A DNA stretch of 64,000 nt from Nostoc commune NIES-4072 (GTDB taxonomy: Bacteria; Cyanobacteriota; Cyanobacteriia; Cyanobacteriales; Nostocaceae), in NCBI RefSeq assembly GCF_003113895.1, contig NZ_BDUD01000001.1, positions 4,227,513 through 4,291,512 of the forward strand. The letters run 5' to 3'. The notes under the pieces are model-generated. The model made no database searches and had not been told where the DNA came from. It saw only the letters and a list, made by a program, of their open reading frames with translations. A program made the position numbers and the translations under genes. Position 1 is the first letter of the stretch. The number at the start of each line of letters is the position of its first letter. Below are positions 20,407 to 29,295 of this stretch, piece after piece.

Positions 20407-20875
20407 ACGCCGAAATAACAAATGGGTACACCGAAATAACAAATGGGTACGCCGAAATAACAAATGGGTTCGCCGAAATAACAAATGGGTTCGCCGAAAT
20501 AACAAATGGGTTCGCCGAAATAACAAATGGGTTCGCCGATATAACAAATGGGTACGCCGAAATAACAAATGAGTTCGCCGATATAACAAATGAGTTCGCC
20601 GATATAACAAATGAGTTCGCTGATATAACAAATGAGTTCGCTGATATAACAAATGCGATCGCCGATATAACAAATGCGATCGCCGATATAACAAATGCGA
20701 TCGCCGATATAACAAATGAGTTCGCTGATATAACAAATGAGTTCGCCGATATAACAAATGAGTTCGCTGATATAACAAATGAGTTCGCTGATATAACAAA
20801 TGAGTTCGCTGATATAACAAATGAGTTCGCTGATATAACAAATGCGATCGCCGATATAACAAATGCGATCGCACT
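20407..20875. repeat. 21-bp tandem array (~22 units) with three unit subtypes
   Basis: The first units are CGCCGAAATAACAAATGGGT plus A/T, the middle ones change to GATAT and GAGTTCGC, and others carry GCGATCGCCGATATAACAAA, creating five HIP1 octamers. The period is exactly 21 bp throughout, so long frames appear in several registers (heptads such as ADITNEF on plus, TSL-like on minus). The array lies between the giant kinase and the convergent hisC gene. Confidence 0.92.
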
Positions 20876-20898
20876 TGACAATCGCTACAATTTTTCCC

Positions 20899-21981
20899 CT
20901 ACTCCCCTGCCTCCTGCCCCCTGCCCCCTGCCTCTAACAAATAAATTAATGCTTCCACTAAAGCCTGATTTTGTTCATCTGTGCCAACAGTAATGCGTAA
21001 TTTATCATCTAATCCAGGCTGCTTGAAGTAGCGGATTAAAATTCCCCGTTCCTTCAGTTTTTGATACAGATATTCTGCATTTCCTTCTCTGGGCTGTACC
21101 AGCAAAAAGTTAGCTTGCGAATCCCAAAGGTGAAAACCTAATTGCTTTAAGTCTGTTGCTAACTGATTCCGCGATGCTTTAATCTTTGCCACACAAGCAT
21201 TTTTATAAGCTTGATCGGTAATCGCAGCCGTGCCAATTGCACAAGCGATCGCATCTATGTTATAGCTATCTTTCACCTTAAACAATCCCTGCAACAGCTT
21301 GGGATTTGCCACCCCAAATCCCAGCCGTAATCCAGCCAACGAGTAGCCTTTAGAAAGTGTGCGAATTACAATGACGTTTTCGTAGTCCTTTACCAAAGCC
21401 AATGCATTCTCTTCGGTAAAATCTATGTATGCTTCGTCAATCACTAAAACTCCCGATAACTGGCTGGCTAATTTTCGCAGATCATTTGTTGCTACCACAT
21501 GCCCCGATGGACTATTAGGCGACGCAATGAATGTTACAGATCCATTGGCCGCAACCAATTCTTCTAAAGGTAAACTGTAATCCTGGCTGTAAGGAATCTC
21601 AATAATTTCCGCAGCTTGCATTTCTGTTAATGTGCGATATAGCACATAAGTTGGCATCGGATAAACTACTTTCTTTCCAGGTTCTGCACAGGCTCGAATC
21701 ACCACACTCAACAATTCATCACTGCCATTTCCCACAATTATCCAATCGCTAGGAACACCCAAAACTTTACTTGCAGCTTGCCGGAACTCGTCCCCGAAAG
21801 GTTCTGGATACCGCCGCAACCACTCGCCATCAATATTTTGCAGCACAGCTAACGCCGCAGGCGAAGGAGGATAGGGGTTCTCGTTACTGTTGAGTTTAAT
21901 TATCTTTGTACCGCGTTGAGGCTGCTCACCGGGAATGTAGCTAGCCATTGCATCTACATTAGAGCGAAAGTAGTTGGTCAT
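20899..21981 (-). CDS. hisC: Histidinol-phosphate aminotransferase
   Basis: 360 residues, class II/I PLP aminotransferase. It starts MTNYFRSNVDAMASYIPGEQ, with the substrate-binding LNSNENPYPPSP. IVGNGSDELL binds the PLP phosphate, SPNSPSG follows, then VIDEAYIDF and the PLP lysine in TLSKGYSLAGLRLGF. It catalyses the transamination of imidazole acetol phosphate in histidine synthesis. The last ~10 residues (AGGRGQEAGE) are encoded by a G/C-rich CTGCCCC-type repeat and look like an extension acquired when the stop codon was displaced into a repeat. Single gene with ATG 21981. Convergent with the kinase across the 21-bp array. Confidence 0.95.
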   Translation of the reverse strand: MTNYFRSNVDAMASYIPGEQPQRGTKIIKLNSNENPYPPSPAALAVLQNIDGEWLRRYPEPFGDEFRQAASKVLGVPSDWIIVGNGSDELLSVVIRACAEPGKKVVYPMPTYVLYRTLTEMQAAEIIEIPYSQDYSLPLEELVAANGSVTFIASPNSPSGHVVATNDLRKLASQLSGVLVIDEAYIDFTEENALALVKDYENVIVIRTLSKGYSLAGLRLGFGVANPKLLQGLFKVKDSYNIDAIACAIGTAAITDQAYKNACVAKIKASRNQLATDLKQLGFHLWDSQANFLLVQPREGNAEYLYQKLKERGILIRYFKQPGLDDKLRITVGTDEQNQALVEALIYLLEAGGRGQEAGE

Positions 21982-22087
21982 AGAGCATGAGATATGGAGA
22001 AAACAGAATTTTATTAGTTAAGAGTTCATTAGACATTTAATCCTTGGTTCAAGGGAAGCAAGCTACGCGTAATGTTCCGCATAAAAG

Positions 22088-22180
22088 TAGGACTTACGCA
22101 AAAATTGCTAAAAAGCTTAATTTCTCGAACCGCCAAGACGCCAAGAGCGCCGAGAATTCGTAGAGTGTGCGTAAGTCCTA
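22088..22180. mobile_element. MITE family A, copy 1 (93 bp)
   Basis: Terminal inverted repeats TAGGACTTACGCA ... TGCGTAAGTCCTA. Flanked on both sides by AAAAG, a perfect 5-bp target duplication. The sequence is identical to copies at 39206-39298 and 57403-57495. No coding capacity. Confidence 0.95.
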
Positions 22181-22289
22181 AAAAGGTATTATCGAATAAC
22201 TGTTAATCTACCTGATTTTGGGCTTAACCCAGAAATATTGAGAGGGGGCAGGGGGCAGGGGGCAGGGGAAGAAGAATTATTGATTAATG

Positions 22290-22319
22290 CCCAATGACAA
22301 ATGACAAATGACAAATGAC
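22290..22319. repeat. Heptamer repeats (AATGACA) providing a start codon
   Basis: Tandem AATGACA heptamers give four ATGs, 7 bp apart, at 22294, 22301, 22308 and 22315. Only the last opens the long frame of the downstream gene; 22294 is in the same frame but reaches a TGA after five codons. Confidence 0.7.
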
Positions 22320-22935
22320 AAATCATTACCGATATATTATTTTTTACAAACCCTATGGCGTTCTGTGCCAGTTTACAAAAGATGCTCCCACACATAGCAC
22401 CCTGAAAGATTATATTGATGTACCTGATGTGTATCCTGTGGGACGTTTAGACTGGGATAGTGAAGGGTTGCTCCTATTAACGAATGATGGACAATTGCAA
22501 CATCGTCTCGCCCATCCGCGTTTTGGCCATAAACGTACTTACTGGGTACAGGTAGAGCGAATTCCAGATGCAGATGCGATAAAAAGGTTGCAAACAGGTG
22601 TGGAAATTCAAGATTACCGCACTCAACCAGCAGAAGTTAGGCTGTTACCACAAGAACCACAGCTACCTGAACGCAATCCGCCGATTAGATTTCGCAAAAA
22701 TGTACCGACAGCTTGGCTGGAAATGACTTTGACAGAGGGAAAAAACCGCCAAGTACGGCGTATGACTGCGGCTGTAGGGTTTCCGACTTTGCGACTGGTT
22801 AGGGTTAGCATAGCCCACCTACAATTAGATGACCTACAATTGGGTCAATGGCGCGATTTAAGCACATCTGAACTCCAATTTCTACATAATTTTAGTAAAT
22901 CGAAAAGTTTTCCTCCAAAGACGAATCCTCTCTAA
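22315..22935 (+). CDS. Pseudouridine synthase, RsuA/RluE family
   Basis: 206 residues. Contains the catalytic motif [17 protein letters not shown], whose aspartate attacks the uracil ring, plus KTYWVQVE and the C-terminal [20 protein letters not shown]. There is no N-terminal S4 domain, as in RluE, which modifies 23S rRNA U2457 in E. coli. That assignment fits best but the exact target is not proven. The start ATG 22315 lies in a heptamer repeat and no ribosome binding site is visible, so initiation may depend on the repeat. Confidence 0.88.
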   Translation: MTNHYRYIIFYKPYGVLCQFTKDAPTHSTLKDYIDVPDVYPVGRLDWDSEGLLLLTNDGQLQHRLAHPRFGHKRTYWVQVERIPDADAIKRLQTGVEIQDYRTQPAEVRLLPQEPQLPERNPPIRFRKNVPTAWLEMTLTEGKNRQVRRMTAAVGFPTLRLVRVSIAHLQLDDLQLGQWRDLSTSELQFLHNFSKSKSFPPKTNPL

Positions 22936-23016
22936 CAGGAATCGACTTTCTGCTATAAGCCAGCGACAAGCTTTATTTATTTTGAACCAATCTAAAATCT
23001 AAAATACAAAATTGCT

Positions 23017-24048
23017 ATGACTCAAGAACAACAAACCGCAATTGCAGGTATCTATGAAGTCTGTATTGGCGTTCCAGAAGCAATTTCTGCAATTCAGTAT
23101 TGGGAGCAATTTGGCTATCGCATTGGTGAAATCGGTGAATTAACCGCAGATGTAGCCAATCAATTATATGGAGTGAATTCATCTTTACGCTCAATCCGCC
23201 TCTACCACCAAAATTCAGATCATGGTTTGATTCGGCTGATGATTTGGCAAAATCCTACCCATGAAGGCTTGGGAACAGCGTCGATGAAAATTAAGGGAAA
23301 TCGCTGGGCGACAAGCTTAACGGCAGATGTTTTAAATATTTTAAATCATATAGAAAATGCTAAAGCGGCAGGTTTGCCTATTAGATACTCTATCCCTTAT
23401 TGGGAAGTCATCTACAACAAAGAGAGGAAAAGCCGTCCTTTTATTGAGCCAGCAGTTGGTGTACGAGAAATGCTGCTACTCCAACCCTTAGCTCGACAGG
23501 TTTTATTTCAACGGTTTGGCTATACACTACCGCATTACGGACAAGTTAACCTTAATGCTGCTCTCAAGACTAGTCAGTTTACCCACCTGGGAATCATAGT
23601 TCAAGATGACAGCAAAGAAACGCTGAAGTTTTATGAAGAAGTTTTGGGTTTGCTGCGTGTACGTGATGATGTCGAAACTAGCTATGAATCTTCACCAGCA
23701 GGTAAAGATATTTTTGACCTTAATCCTGGTGAAAAGTTTATTGTTACGGCCTTTGATGATCCCCGTTCTTCTAAGTCTGACCTGATGGCCGCACGCAGTG
23801 GTAGACTTTATATCATTCGATTCCCAGAAGAGATAAATCTAGAATCGCGCTTTGAGGCTGCCCAACCAGGTAGCTTGGGTATGTCTTTATATACCTATCG
23901 GGTAAAGGGAATACAAGAGTATTGCGATCGCATCAAAGCAAGTACTGTACAAAAAGTTACAGATATCATTAGTAATGAGTTTGGCGAGATGAGTTTTTCA
24001 TTTGTTGCGCCAGATGGCTACTTCTGGACTTTGCTAGAAGGTAATTAA
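23017..24048 (+). CDS. VOC (glyoxalase/dioxygenase superfamily) protein, two-domain
   Basis: 343 residues with two vicinal-oxygen-chelate modules. The first begins IAGIYEVCIGVPEAISAIQY. The second begins SQFTHLGIIVQDDSKETLKF, followed by YEEVLGLLRVRDDVE and ending FSFVAPDGYFWTLLEGN, the usual betaalphabetabetabeta pattern with a metal-ligand glutamate (LLEG). Family members include glyoxalase I, extradiol dioxygenases and antibiotic-resistance proteins; the substrate cannot be read from sequence. ATG 23017 follows a spacer of ~80 bp. Not obviously in an operon, since the next gene is convergent. Confidence 0.8.
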   Translation: MTQEQQTAIAGIYEVCIGVPEAISAIQYWEQFGYRIGEIGELTADVANQLYGVNSSLRSIRLYHQNSDHGLIRLMIWQNPTHEGLGTASMKIKGNRWATSLTADVLNILNHIENAKAAGLPIRYSIPYWEVIYNKERKSRPFIEPAVGVREMLLLQPLARQVLFQRFGYTLPHYGQVNLNAALKTSQFTHLGIIVQDDSKETLKFYEEVLGLLRVRDDVETSYESSPAGKDIFDLNPGEKFIVTAFDDPRSSKSDLMAARSGRLYIIRFPEEINLESRFEAAQPGSLGMSLYTYRVKGIQEYCDRIKASTVQKVTDIISNEFGEMSFSFVAPDGYFWTLLEGN

Positions 24049-24194
24049 ACAATTCGCAATTCGCAATGACGCTCGTTCCTTGCTAACGCAATTCGTAATT
24101 ACGTTTTGTAACGATAATTTTAATTAGGCATCAAAATGTGCAGCCGTCGTTAGGCAGGGGAATTAAATCCTTAAACTTTGTTAAAACCGTTTTC

Positions 24195-25034
24195 TTAAGT
24201 AGCTTTTATTCTTTGCAAACCAGTGTAAATATTAAACCTTTCTCCGCGCAGGAATCCAATCAAGGTAATTCCGAATTCTTTGGCGACAGACACCGCCAAA
24301 CTACTGGGAGCGGAAACAGAACAGACAATGGGAACTCCAGCAGTTGTAGATTTTTGCAAAATCTCAAAACTAGAGCGTCCGCTTACTAAAACAATACAAT
24401 TATTTAAAGGCAACTCGTCACTGAGCAAAGCTGTACCAATCAATTTATCCAAAGCATTGTGTCGTCCAACATCTTCGCGCAGGTTTAACAGTTGTCCTTG
24501 AGCATTGAAGGTAGCCGCAGCGTGCAAACCTCCTGTAGCTGTAAAGATACCTTGAGCAGCCCGGAGCTTATCAGGTAGACTGTAAATGATCTCAGGTGTT
24601 ACTGTTGGGCCAGAAGGAATCACTGGACATCCCCGCAGACGCAAAGCTTCAAGGCTAGCTTTACCACACACTCCACAGGCGCTACTAGTGTAGAAATGAC
24701 GCTCCAAAGGCTGTAAGTCTGGAATCAAACCATCTCGTAGTTCTACATTTACAATGTTATGGTGTTGTTCACCATCTACCAATTCATCCACACAGTAACT
24801 GATACGCCGAATATCTTCTCTGTGGCTAACGACTCCTTCACTGTAGAGGAAACCAGCAGCTAGTTCAAAATCTGCTCCTGGTGTCCGCATGGTTACAGCT
24901 ACCGTCTTCTGGAAAGGGGCAAGGCGAATTTCTAAAGGTTCTTCGGTGGTGAGTTGGTCTAAACGCGATCGCATTTTACCATTTTCTACTACCCAAACAG
25001 TGGCTTTAGTCTTGCTTTTCGTTGGCATTTTCAT
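24195..25034 (-). CDS. fdhD: Formate dehydrogenase accessory sulfurtransferase
   Basis: 279 residues. Contains the catalytic CxxC in YTSSACGVCGKASL (Cys120, Cys123), FELAAGFLYSEGVV, and GRHNALDKLIG. FdhD carries sulfur from the cysteine desulfurase to the bis-MGD molybdenum cofactor of formate-dehydrogenase-type enzymes. A matching molybdoenzyme of the YdeP type is encoded on the same strand at 29897-32119, about 5 kb upstream in transcription order, and is its likely client. ATG at 25034, with a second ATG two codons later. Confidence 0.93.
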   Translation of the reverse strand: MKMPTKSKTKATVWVVENGKMRSRLDQLTTEEPLEIRLAPFQKTVAVTMRTPGADFELAAGFLYSEGVVSHREDIRRISYCVDELVDGEQHHNIVNVELRDGLIPDLQPLERHFYTSSACGVCGKASLEALRLRGCPVIPSGPTVTPEIIYSLPDKLRAAQGIFTATGGLHAAATFNAQGQLLNLREDVGRHNALDKLIGTALLSDELPLNNCIVLVSGRSSFEILQKSTTAGVPIVCSVSAPSSLAVSVAKEFGITLIGFLRGERFNIYTGLQRIKAT

Positions 25035-25159
25035 AGTTACGAGAGTTGGTGAATTGAAATTTTGATACTAATCTGGGAACAAAGTAATGCTATTTGTATA
25101 TCAGGTGTCAGGTTGATGCTCACCAACCACTTTGTGCGGTTTCTGTTTAGTTAAGTAAA

Positions 25160-26341
25160 ATGAACCTAAGATTTTTGGCTTTCAGAAAAATTTTATTTGC
25201 AATAGTCTTTGTGATTTCCCTTGGTTTTACAGGATACTTAGTGGCTAATAACATTAGTCAGAGAATAATTGGAAAATCTCTTGCTAAACAAGTCATATCT
25301 ACCTCTACCGTAGGAAAAAGTTCTCAACTACAGAAACTTTTAAATGAGATAGTTGTAGAACAGAAAATACCTGGTGCAGTCATGTATATTAATACACCTA
25401 AAGGCTCTTGGTTGGGAGCATCTGGTGTGAATAGCTTGTCAACTAAAACCCGGATGAAACCCACAGATGGCTTTTCTATTGCCAGTATGAGCAAAACTTT
25501 TATGGCGGTGGTTGTGCTGAAGTTAGTGGAGCAAGGGAAGATAGAATTAGACCAGGCGATCGCAACCTACTTACCAAGAGATATCAGTCCTCATATTGTC
25601 AACAGCGACAAAATTACAGTTCGTCAACTACTCAACCATACCAGTGGTGTTGCTGAATACTTAGATACAAAAGAGTTTATTCAAGCTACAGCTAAAAGAA
25701 GTCGCTCACAGCCTTGGACAGCTAGAGAAGCTATTAAGTATATGTACCAAGAGCAACCGAAGGCAAATCCTGGAGAAAAATTTATTTATACTGATTGCAA
25801 CTACATTCTTTTGGAACTGATTGTTGAAAATATCACTAGAGGAACTCTTGCACAAGCAATTCGCAGTCAGATTTTAAAACCATTAGGATTAAAACATACC
25901 TTTACGGAATTACGCGAACCGACAATTGGAGAAGTAGCTACAGGTTATGGCGATCGCAATAAGGATGGTAAGCTAGATAGCTATGCCCAAGTCAATGATG
26001 GCAATGGTTTAGGAGATGGTGGATTGGTTTCAACAGCAGAGGATTTAGCAAAGTTCTCTAAAGCGTTATTTGTCAAAAAAACCTTACTCTCCCCGAAGAT
26101 GATGAAAGAAATGTTGAAATTTAAAGATAATGGCGAAGGCTATAGCTATGGGTTGGGTGTAGAAAGGTTTTCATCTCCTTTGGCAAAAGCAATTGGGCAT
26201 ACTGGTATAGCTTATGGCTTCGCAACATTACTTGCATATCTCCCAAATCAAAATACCACTATAGTAGTGCTGTTAAATAATCAGAATGTTGATATTAAAT
26301 CAATCGCTAGAACAGGTCTAGAGGTTGTTGAAAATAAATGA
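25160..26341 (+). CDS. Serine hydrolase, class C beta-lactamase / DD-peptidase family
   Basis: 393 residues. The N-terminal helix ILFAIVFVISLGFTGYLVA (about 11-29) acts as a signal or anchor, so the enzyme is periplasmic or exported. SxxK is IASMSKTF with Ser109 and Lys112. The second motif, normally YxN, reads YTDCNY. The third is GHTG near 335-345. An insertion DRNKDGKLDSYAQ has the D-x-N-x-D-G-x-x-D spacing of an EF-hand calcium loop, an unusual addition. Family roles include peptidoglycan carboxypeptidase and esterase; the substrate is not decided. ATG 25160. Confidence 0.88.
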   Translation: MNLRFLAFRKILFAIVFVISLGFTGYLVANNISQRIIGKSLAKQVISTSTVGKSSQLQKLLNEIVVEQKIPGAVMYINTPKGSWLGASGVNSLSTKTRMKPTDGFSIASMSKTFMAVVVLKLVEQGKIELDQAIATYLPRDISPHIVNSDKITVRQLLNHTSGVAEYLDTKEFIQATAKRSRSQPWTAREAIKYMYQEQPKANPGEKFIYTDCNYILLELIVENITRGTLAQAIRSQILKPLGLKHTFTELREPTIGEVATGYGDRNKDGKLDSYAQVNDGNGLGDGGLVSTAEDLAKFSKALFVKKTLLSPKMMKEMLKFKDNGEGYSYGLGVERFSSPLAKAIGHTGIAYGFATLLAYLPNQNTTIVVLLNNQNVDIKSIARTGLEVVENK

Positions 26342-26427
26342 TAGTAATTATTTGTAATTATGCTTGTAGGTTTCAGCTTAATTTAACTGTTACCGCAAAA
26401 TGCAACCCTAATGCAATCCAGCAAAAC

Positions 26428-27126
26428 TTAAATCGTATCTGGGTCAACACCCAATTCTCGCAGTTTTGCTGCTAGACGTTCAGCACGTTGTCTTTCTTGT
26501 TGGGCGTGTTCCGCTTCCCACTGGGCAATTTCTTCAGGTGTAGGTATTACCTGTCCTTCCGCATTGAAATAGCGTAATTGATTTTCATGAACGCCCAAGT
26601 ACAAACTTAGCTGCTGACTCCACAACAATCCTTGTGGGTTGGGTTCTATAGGTTGATACGTACCTCCCACCAAAATAAACCCAGCAAATTCTAGATTCTT
26701 GGGGTCAAACCAGAAATATTCAGGAGTGCGAAAGATATCTTGATAAATTTGTTTTTTTAAGCCCTTGTCAATCGCTGCGGTTGATTTTGAAAGCAGTTCT
26801 ATAATCAAATTCGGATATTTGCCGTCTTCTTCCCAAACAACCCAACTATCACGGGGTTTGCGTTCAGTATTTAAAACAACAAAGAAATCTGGCCCCCGAA
26901 AGTCTTCGGATTTACGCTGGCGTGGACTGTAATGAATGCTAATATTCCCCGCAGCAAAGTAGTCATTAAAGCCATTGTGGTCTCGCCACCACCAATCAAT
27001 ACATTTTATTAATAGCAGCATTTGCTGCAAATGTAGGTATGTTTCCAATGGTGGTTCGTTACTTTCTAAATCCCCTGGTGGAAATATAACATCTTCTGGG
27101 GTTTCAAAATCTTTGGCGACAGACAT
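26428..27126 (-). CDS. Uma2-family protein (DUF820)
   Basis: 232 residues. The PD-(D/E)XK-like fold of the Uma2 family is indicated by PDFFVVLNTERKPRDSW, then GKYPNLIIELLSKSTAAID and QIYQDIFRTPEYFWFD, followed by a C-terminal coiled-coil rich in AEHAQQERQRAERLAAKLRE. These proteins are extremely numerous in filamentous cyanobacteria. A nuclease function is predicted from the fold, but their biological roles are unknown. No TA partner or restriction gene adjoins it. Confidence 0.88.
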   Translation of the reverse strand: MSVAKDFETPEDVIFPPGDLESNEPPLETYLHLQQMLLLIKCIDWWWRDHNGFNDYFAAGNISIHYSPRQRKSEDFRGPDFFVVLNTERKPRDSWVVWEEDGKYPNLIIELLSKSTAAIDKGLKKQIYQDIFRTPEYFWFDPKNLEFAGFILVGGTYQPIEPNPQGLLWSQQLSLYLGVHENQLRYFNAEGQVIPTPEEIAQWEAEHAQQERQRAERLAAKLRELGVDPDTI

Positions 27127-27189
27127 GGCTGCAAGTTTTGGAGTGATGTTAAGTTGAGCGTAGCAGTCGGAAAGCCTTAATATTAGGTT

Positions 27190-27252
27190 TGCTTTTCTAA
27201 GCGTACTATATGCATTATAATCAGGAACCCCTTCAAGCGATCGCTTACTGTC
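27190..27252 (-). pseudogene. 3'-end scar of a YdeP/FdhF-type molybdoenzyme gene
   Basis: On the minus strand the segment reads SKRSLEGVPDYNA, matching the C-terminus of the molybdoenzyme at 29897-32119 (SKRSLEGVPDYNAIVRLEKI). About 38 bases (27211-27249 versus 29922-29959) are nearly identical. It is a detached copy of that gene's end, so a duplicate gene was probably deleted here. Confidence 0.6.
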
Positions 27253-27642
27253 ACAGACGCTACTTCAAGTTTTAACATTTATCTTTGCTTTCCATACATC
27301 GAAGCAGACATTTTTGTAACTAGCAACTTGGGTTATCTATATCTGTCTTATGTAATGAGTGTTATACCTACCCTAAGTGGGGTTATCTATCTACATTTGT
27401 TCGTTAAGTTATATGAAGTACTGAAAGCAAAGTTTCTCAGTAAATAACTGAGGAAATCAAAATAACCTTAACTTAGTTGGAGTTTTTTATGACTTACACA
27501 GCCGATGAAGCAACAAAACCAGCTTTAAAAACTTTTCAAGACCAAAGTAGCAACGGCGGGCTAGCCCCTAAATTCATTTATGGGGGTTAGCCGTTGGCGA
27601 TTTCAAGACGCTCGATGACTCGCTACCGCTACGCTATCGCCG

Positions 27643-28038
27643 TCAAGTTTCTTTTTGGTTTTGGATGTACATTTTCACCGCTTCCAGTGGTGCGCCTCCC
27701 ACTGTCGAAACAAAATAAGAATTAGTCCACAAAGTAGGTAATCTACTTTTCAACTCTGGAAATTCTAATCGCAAATACCTAGAAGTCGCACCTTTGAATC
27801 TCTTCACAACACGGTGTATTCCAAATTGCGGGTCAACTTCTACTAGTAAATGTACATGATCTGGCATTATTTCCATCTCTATAATTTCAACTTTAATGTC
27901 AATTGCTATTTGAGCAAGCAACTCTTTCAGTCGAGAGGCGATTGCATTCACAAGCACTGGCCTTCTGTATTTAGGGCAAAAAATAACATGATATTTACAC
28001 GAATAAACAACATTGTTGTTTGATTTAAACTTTTGCAT
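27643..28038 (-). CDS. tnpA: IS200/IS605 transposase TnpA (Y1, HUH family)
   Basis: 131 residues. The HUH motif is PDHVHLLVEV and the catalytic tyrosine lies in EAVKMYIQNQK near residue 124. FCPKYRRPVL and LWTNSYFVSTVGG are the other conserved blocks. The full-length enzyme cuts and rejoins single-stranded DNA at the hairpins at the element's ends. It is divergent from tnpB; its ATG (28038) is followed on the other side by the tnpB leader. Confidence 0.95.
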   Translation of the reverse strand: MQKFKSNNNVVYSCKYHVIFCPKYRRPVLVNAIASRLKELLAQIAIDIKVEIIEMEIMPDHVHLLVEVDPQFGIHRVVKRFKGATSRYLRLEFPELKSRLPTLWTNSYFVSTVGGAPLEAVKMYIQNQKET

Positions 28039-28097
28039 GGAACCTTGTTGACATTATATAGCCTGTAACTATATAGTATTTCAGGTAATGCTGTATA

Positions 28098-28108
28098 TCA
28101 AGGAGGTG
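28098..28108 (+). promoter_or_regulatory. Strong ribosome binding site of tnpB
   Basis: CAAGGAGGTGA precedes a GTG at 28117 by a normal spacing. An ATG at 28126 is too far away, so the GTG is the better start. Confidence 0.7.
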
Positions 28109-28116
28109 ATTTAAGA

Positions 28117-29295
28117 GTGTTAGTAATGGAGTACAAAGCAGTTGTCAAAAAACCACAAGCAAAAGCTATAGATGAAGCTATTCGCACAAGTCAGTTTGTC
28201 AGAAATAAAGTGCTTAGATATTGGATAGATAATCGTGGTATTGGCAAGAAAGAATTGTACCAATACAACACTCAATTAAGAGCAGAATATGAATTCGTGA
28301 GAGATTTGAGCAGTCATGCTTGCCAAGCATCTGTTGAGAATGTAGAACGTGCTATCAAGCGTTTCTACGACAACTGCAAAACTAAAAAGCAAGGATTGAA
28401 GGGCTATCCAAGATTTAAAAAACATAGTCGCTCTGTTGAATACAAACAACAGTCTTGGAAATTACACCCAACAAAACGACGAATAACATTCACTGACAAG
28501 AAAGGTATTGGTGAACTCAAATTATTGGGCAAGTGGGATATCCATACTTATCCTGTTGAGCTAATCAAAAGAGTTAGGATCGTTCGTCGTGCAGATGGGT
28601 ATTATGTGCAGTTTTGCGTAAAAGTTGATAACAAGCAGGAAGCACCATTAACTAATTCTGTTATTGGTATTGATGTGGGATTGGAATACTTCTACTCTGA
28701 TTCTTTCGGCAAGCATGAAGAAAACCCGCGATACTTGCGTAAAGCTGAGAAAGATATCAAACGGGTTCAGCGTAAAATTTATAAAAAGAAAAAGGGGTCA
28801 TCTGGTAGAAGGAAAGCTCGTGGTGTTTATGCTCGTAAACATTTGAAAGTAACTCGACGAAGGAATGAACACGCCAAAAAATTGGCGCGTAACTTATGCC
28901 TAGCTAACGCTAAGGTTGTCTTGGAAGATTTAAATGTTAGTGGGTTGGTGAGAAACCACAAACTTGCCAAGAGTATTTCTGATGCGTCTTGGTACAACTT
29001 CCGCCAGTGGCTTGAATACTTTGGAGAGAAATTAGGTCGGGAAATAATTGCTGTCCCCCCTCATTTCACCAGTCAAGAATGTAGTAACTGTGGTGCTAGA
29101 GTTCAGAAATCACTTAGTACTAGAACTCATTCTTGCTTGCATTGTGGTCACGTTGAACAACGTGATGTGAATGCTGCCAAAGTAATTTTAGGTCGTGCAA
29201 ACGCTACCGGAGGGCATCCGGGAAGTAACGCCAGTCGAGATGTTCCCTCTACTTCTGTTGGACGCAAGTCCAGTAAAAGCAAGGAGCGTCAGTGA
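28117..29295 (+). CDS. tnpB: RNA-guided nuclease-like TnpB (OrfB) of IS200/IS605
   Basis: 392 residues from GTG 28117. RuvC-like catalytic residues are visible: Asp in [10 protein letters not shown], Glu in [11 protein letters not shown] and Asp in [13 protein letters not shown] zinc ribbon CSNCGARVQ ... CLHCGH lies between the last two. TnpB proteins of this type are RNA-guided DNA nucleases that aid retention of the element; the guide (omega RNA) would come from the tnpB 3' end and the right-end hairpin. All catalytic positions look intact. The TGA overlaps a GTG (GTGA) that opens the carotenoid-protein remnant frame. Confidence 0.95.
   Translation: MLVMEYKAVVKKPQAKAIDEAIRTSQFVRNKVLRYWIDNRGIGKKELYQYNTQLRAEYEFVRDLSSHACQASVENVERAIKRFYDNCKTKKQGLKGYPRFKKHSRSVEYKQQSWKLHPTKRRITFTDKKGIGELKLLGKWDIHTYPVELIKRVRIVRRADGYYVQFCVKVDNKQEAPLTNSVIGIDVGLEYFYSDSFGKHEENPRYLRKAEKDIKRVQRKIYKKKKGSSGRRKARGVYARKHLKVTRRRNEHAKKLARNLCLANAKVVLEDLNVSGLVRNHKLAKSISDASWYNFRQWLEYFGEKLGREIIAVPPHFTSQECSNCGARVQKSLSTRTHSCLHCGHVEQRDVNAAKVILGRANATGGHPGSNASRDVPSTSVGRKSSKSKERQ

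Noticed and set aside
20407..20875. CRISPR array
   Set aside because: Units are contiguous with no unique spacers and no cas genes nearby; the same holds for the other two arrays.
20394..20993. 199-residue plus-strand and 195/160-residue minus-strand frames over the 21-bp array
   Set aside because: They exist because the unit is a multiple of three with few stops; all frames are equally repetitive and lack ribosome sites.
24138..24501. Plus-strand frames within the fdhD region
   Set aside because: Antisense shadows of fdhD.
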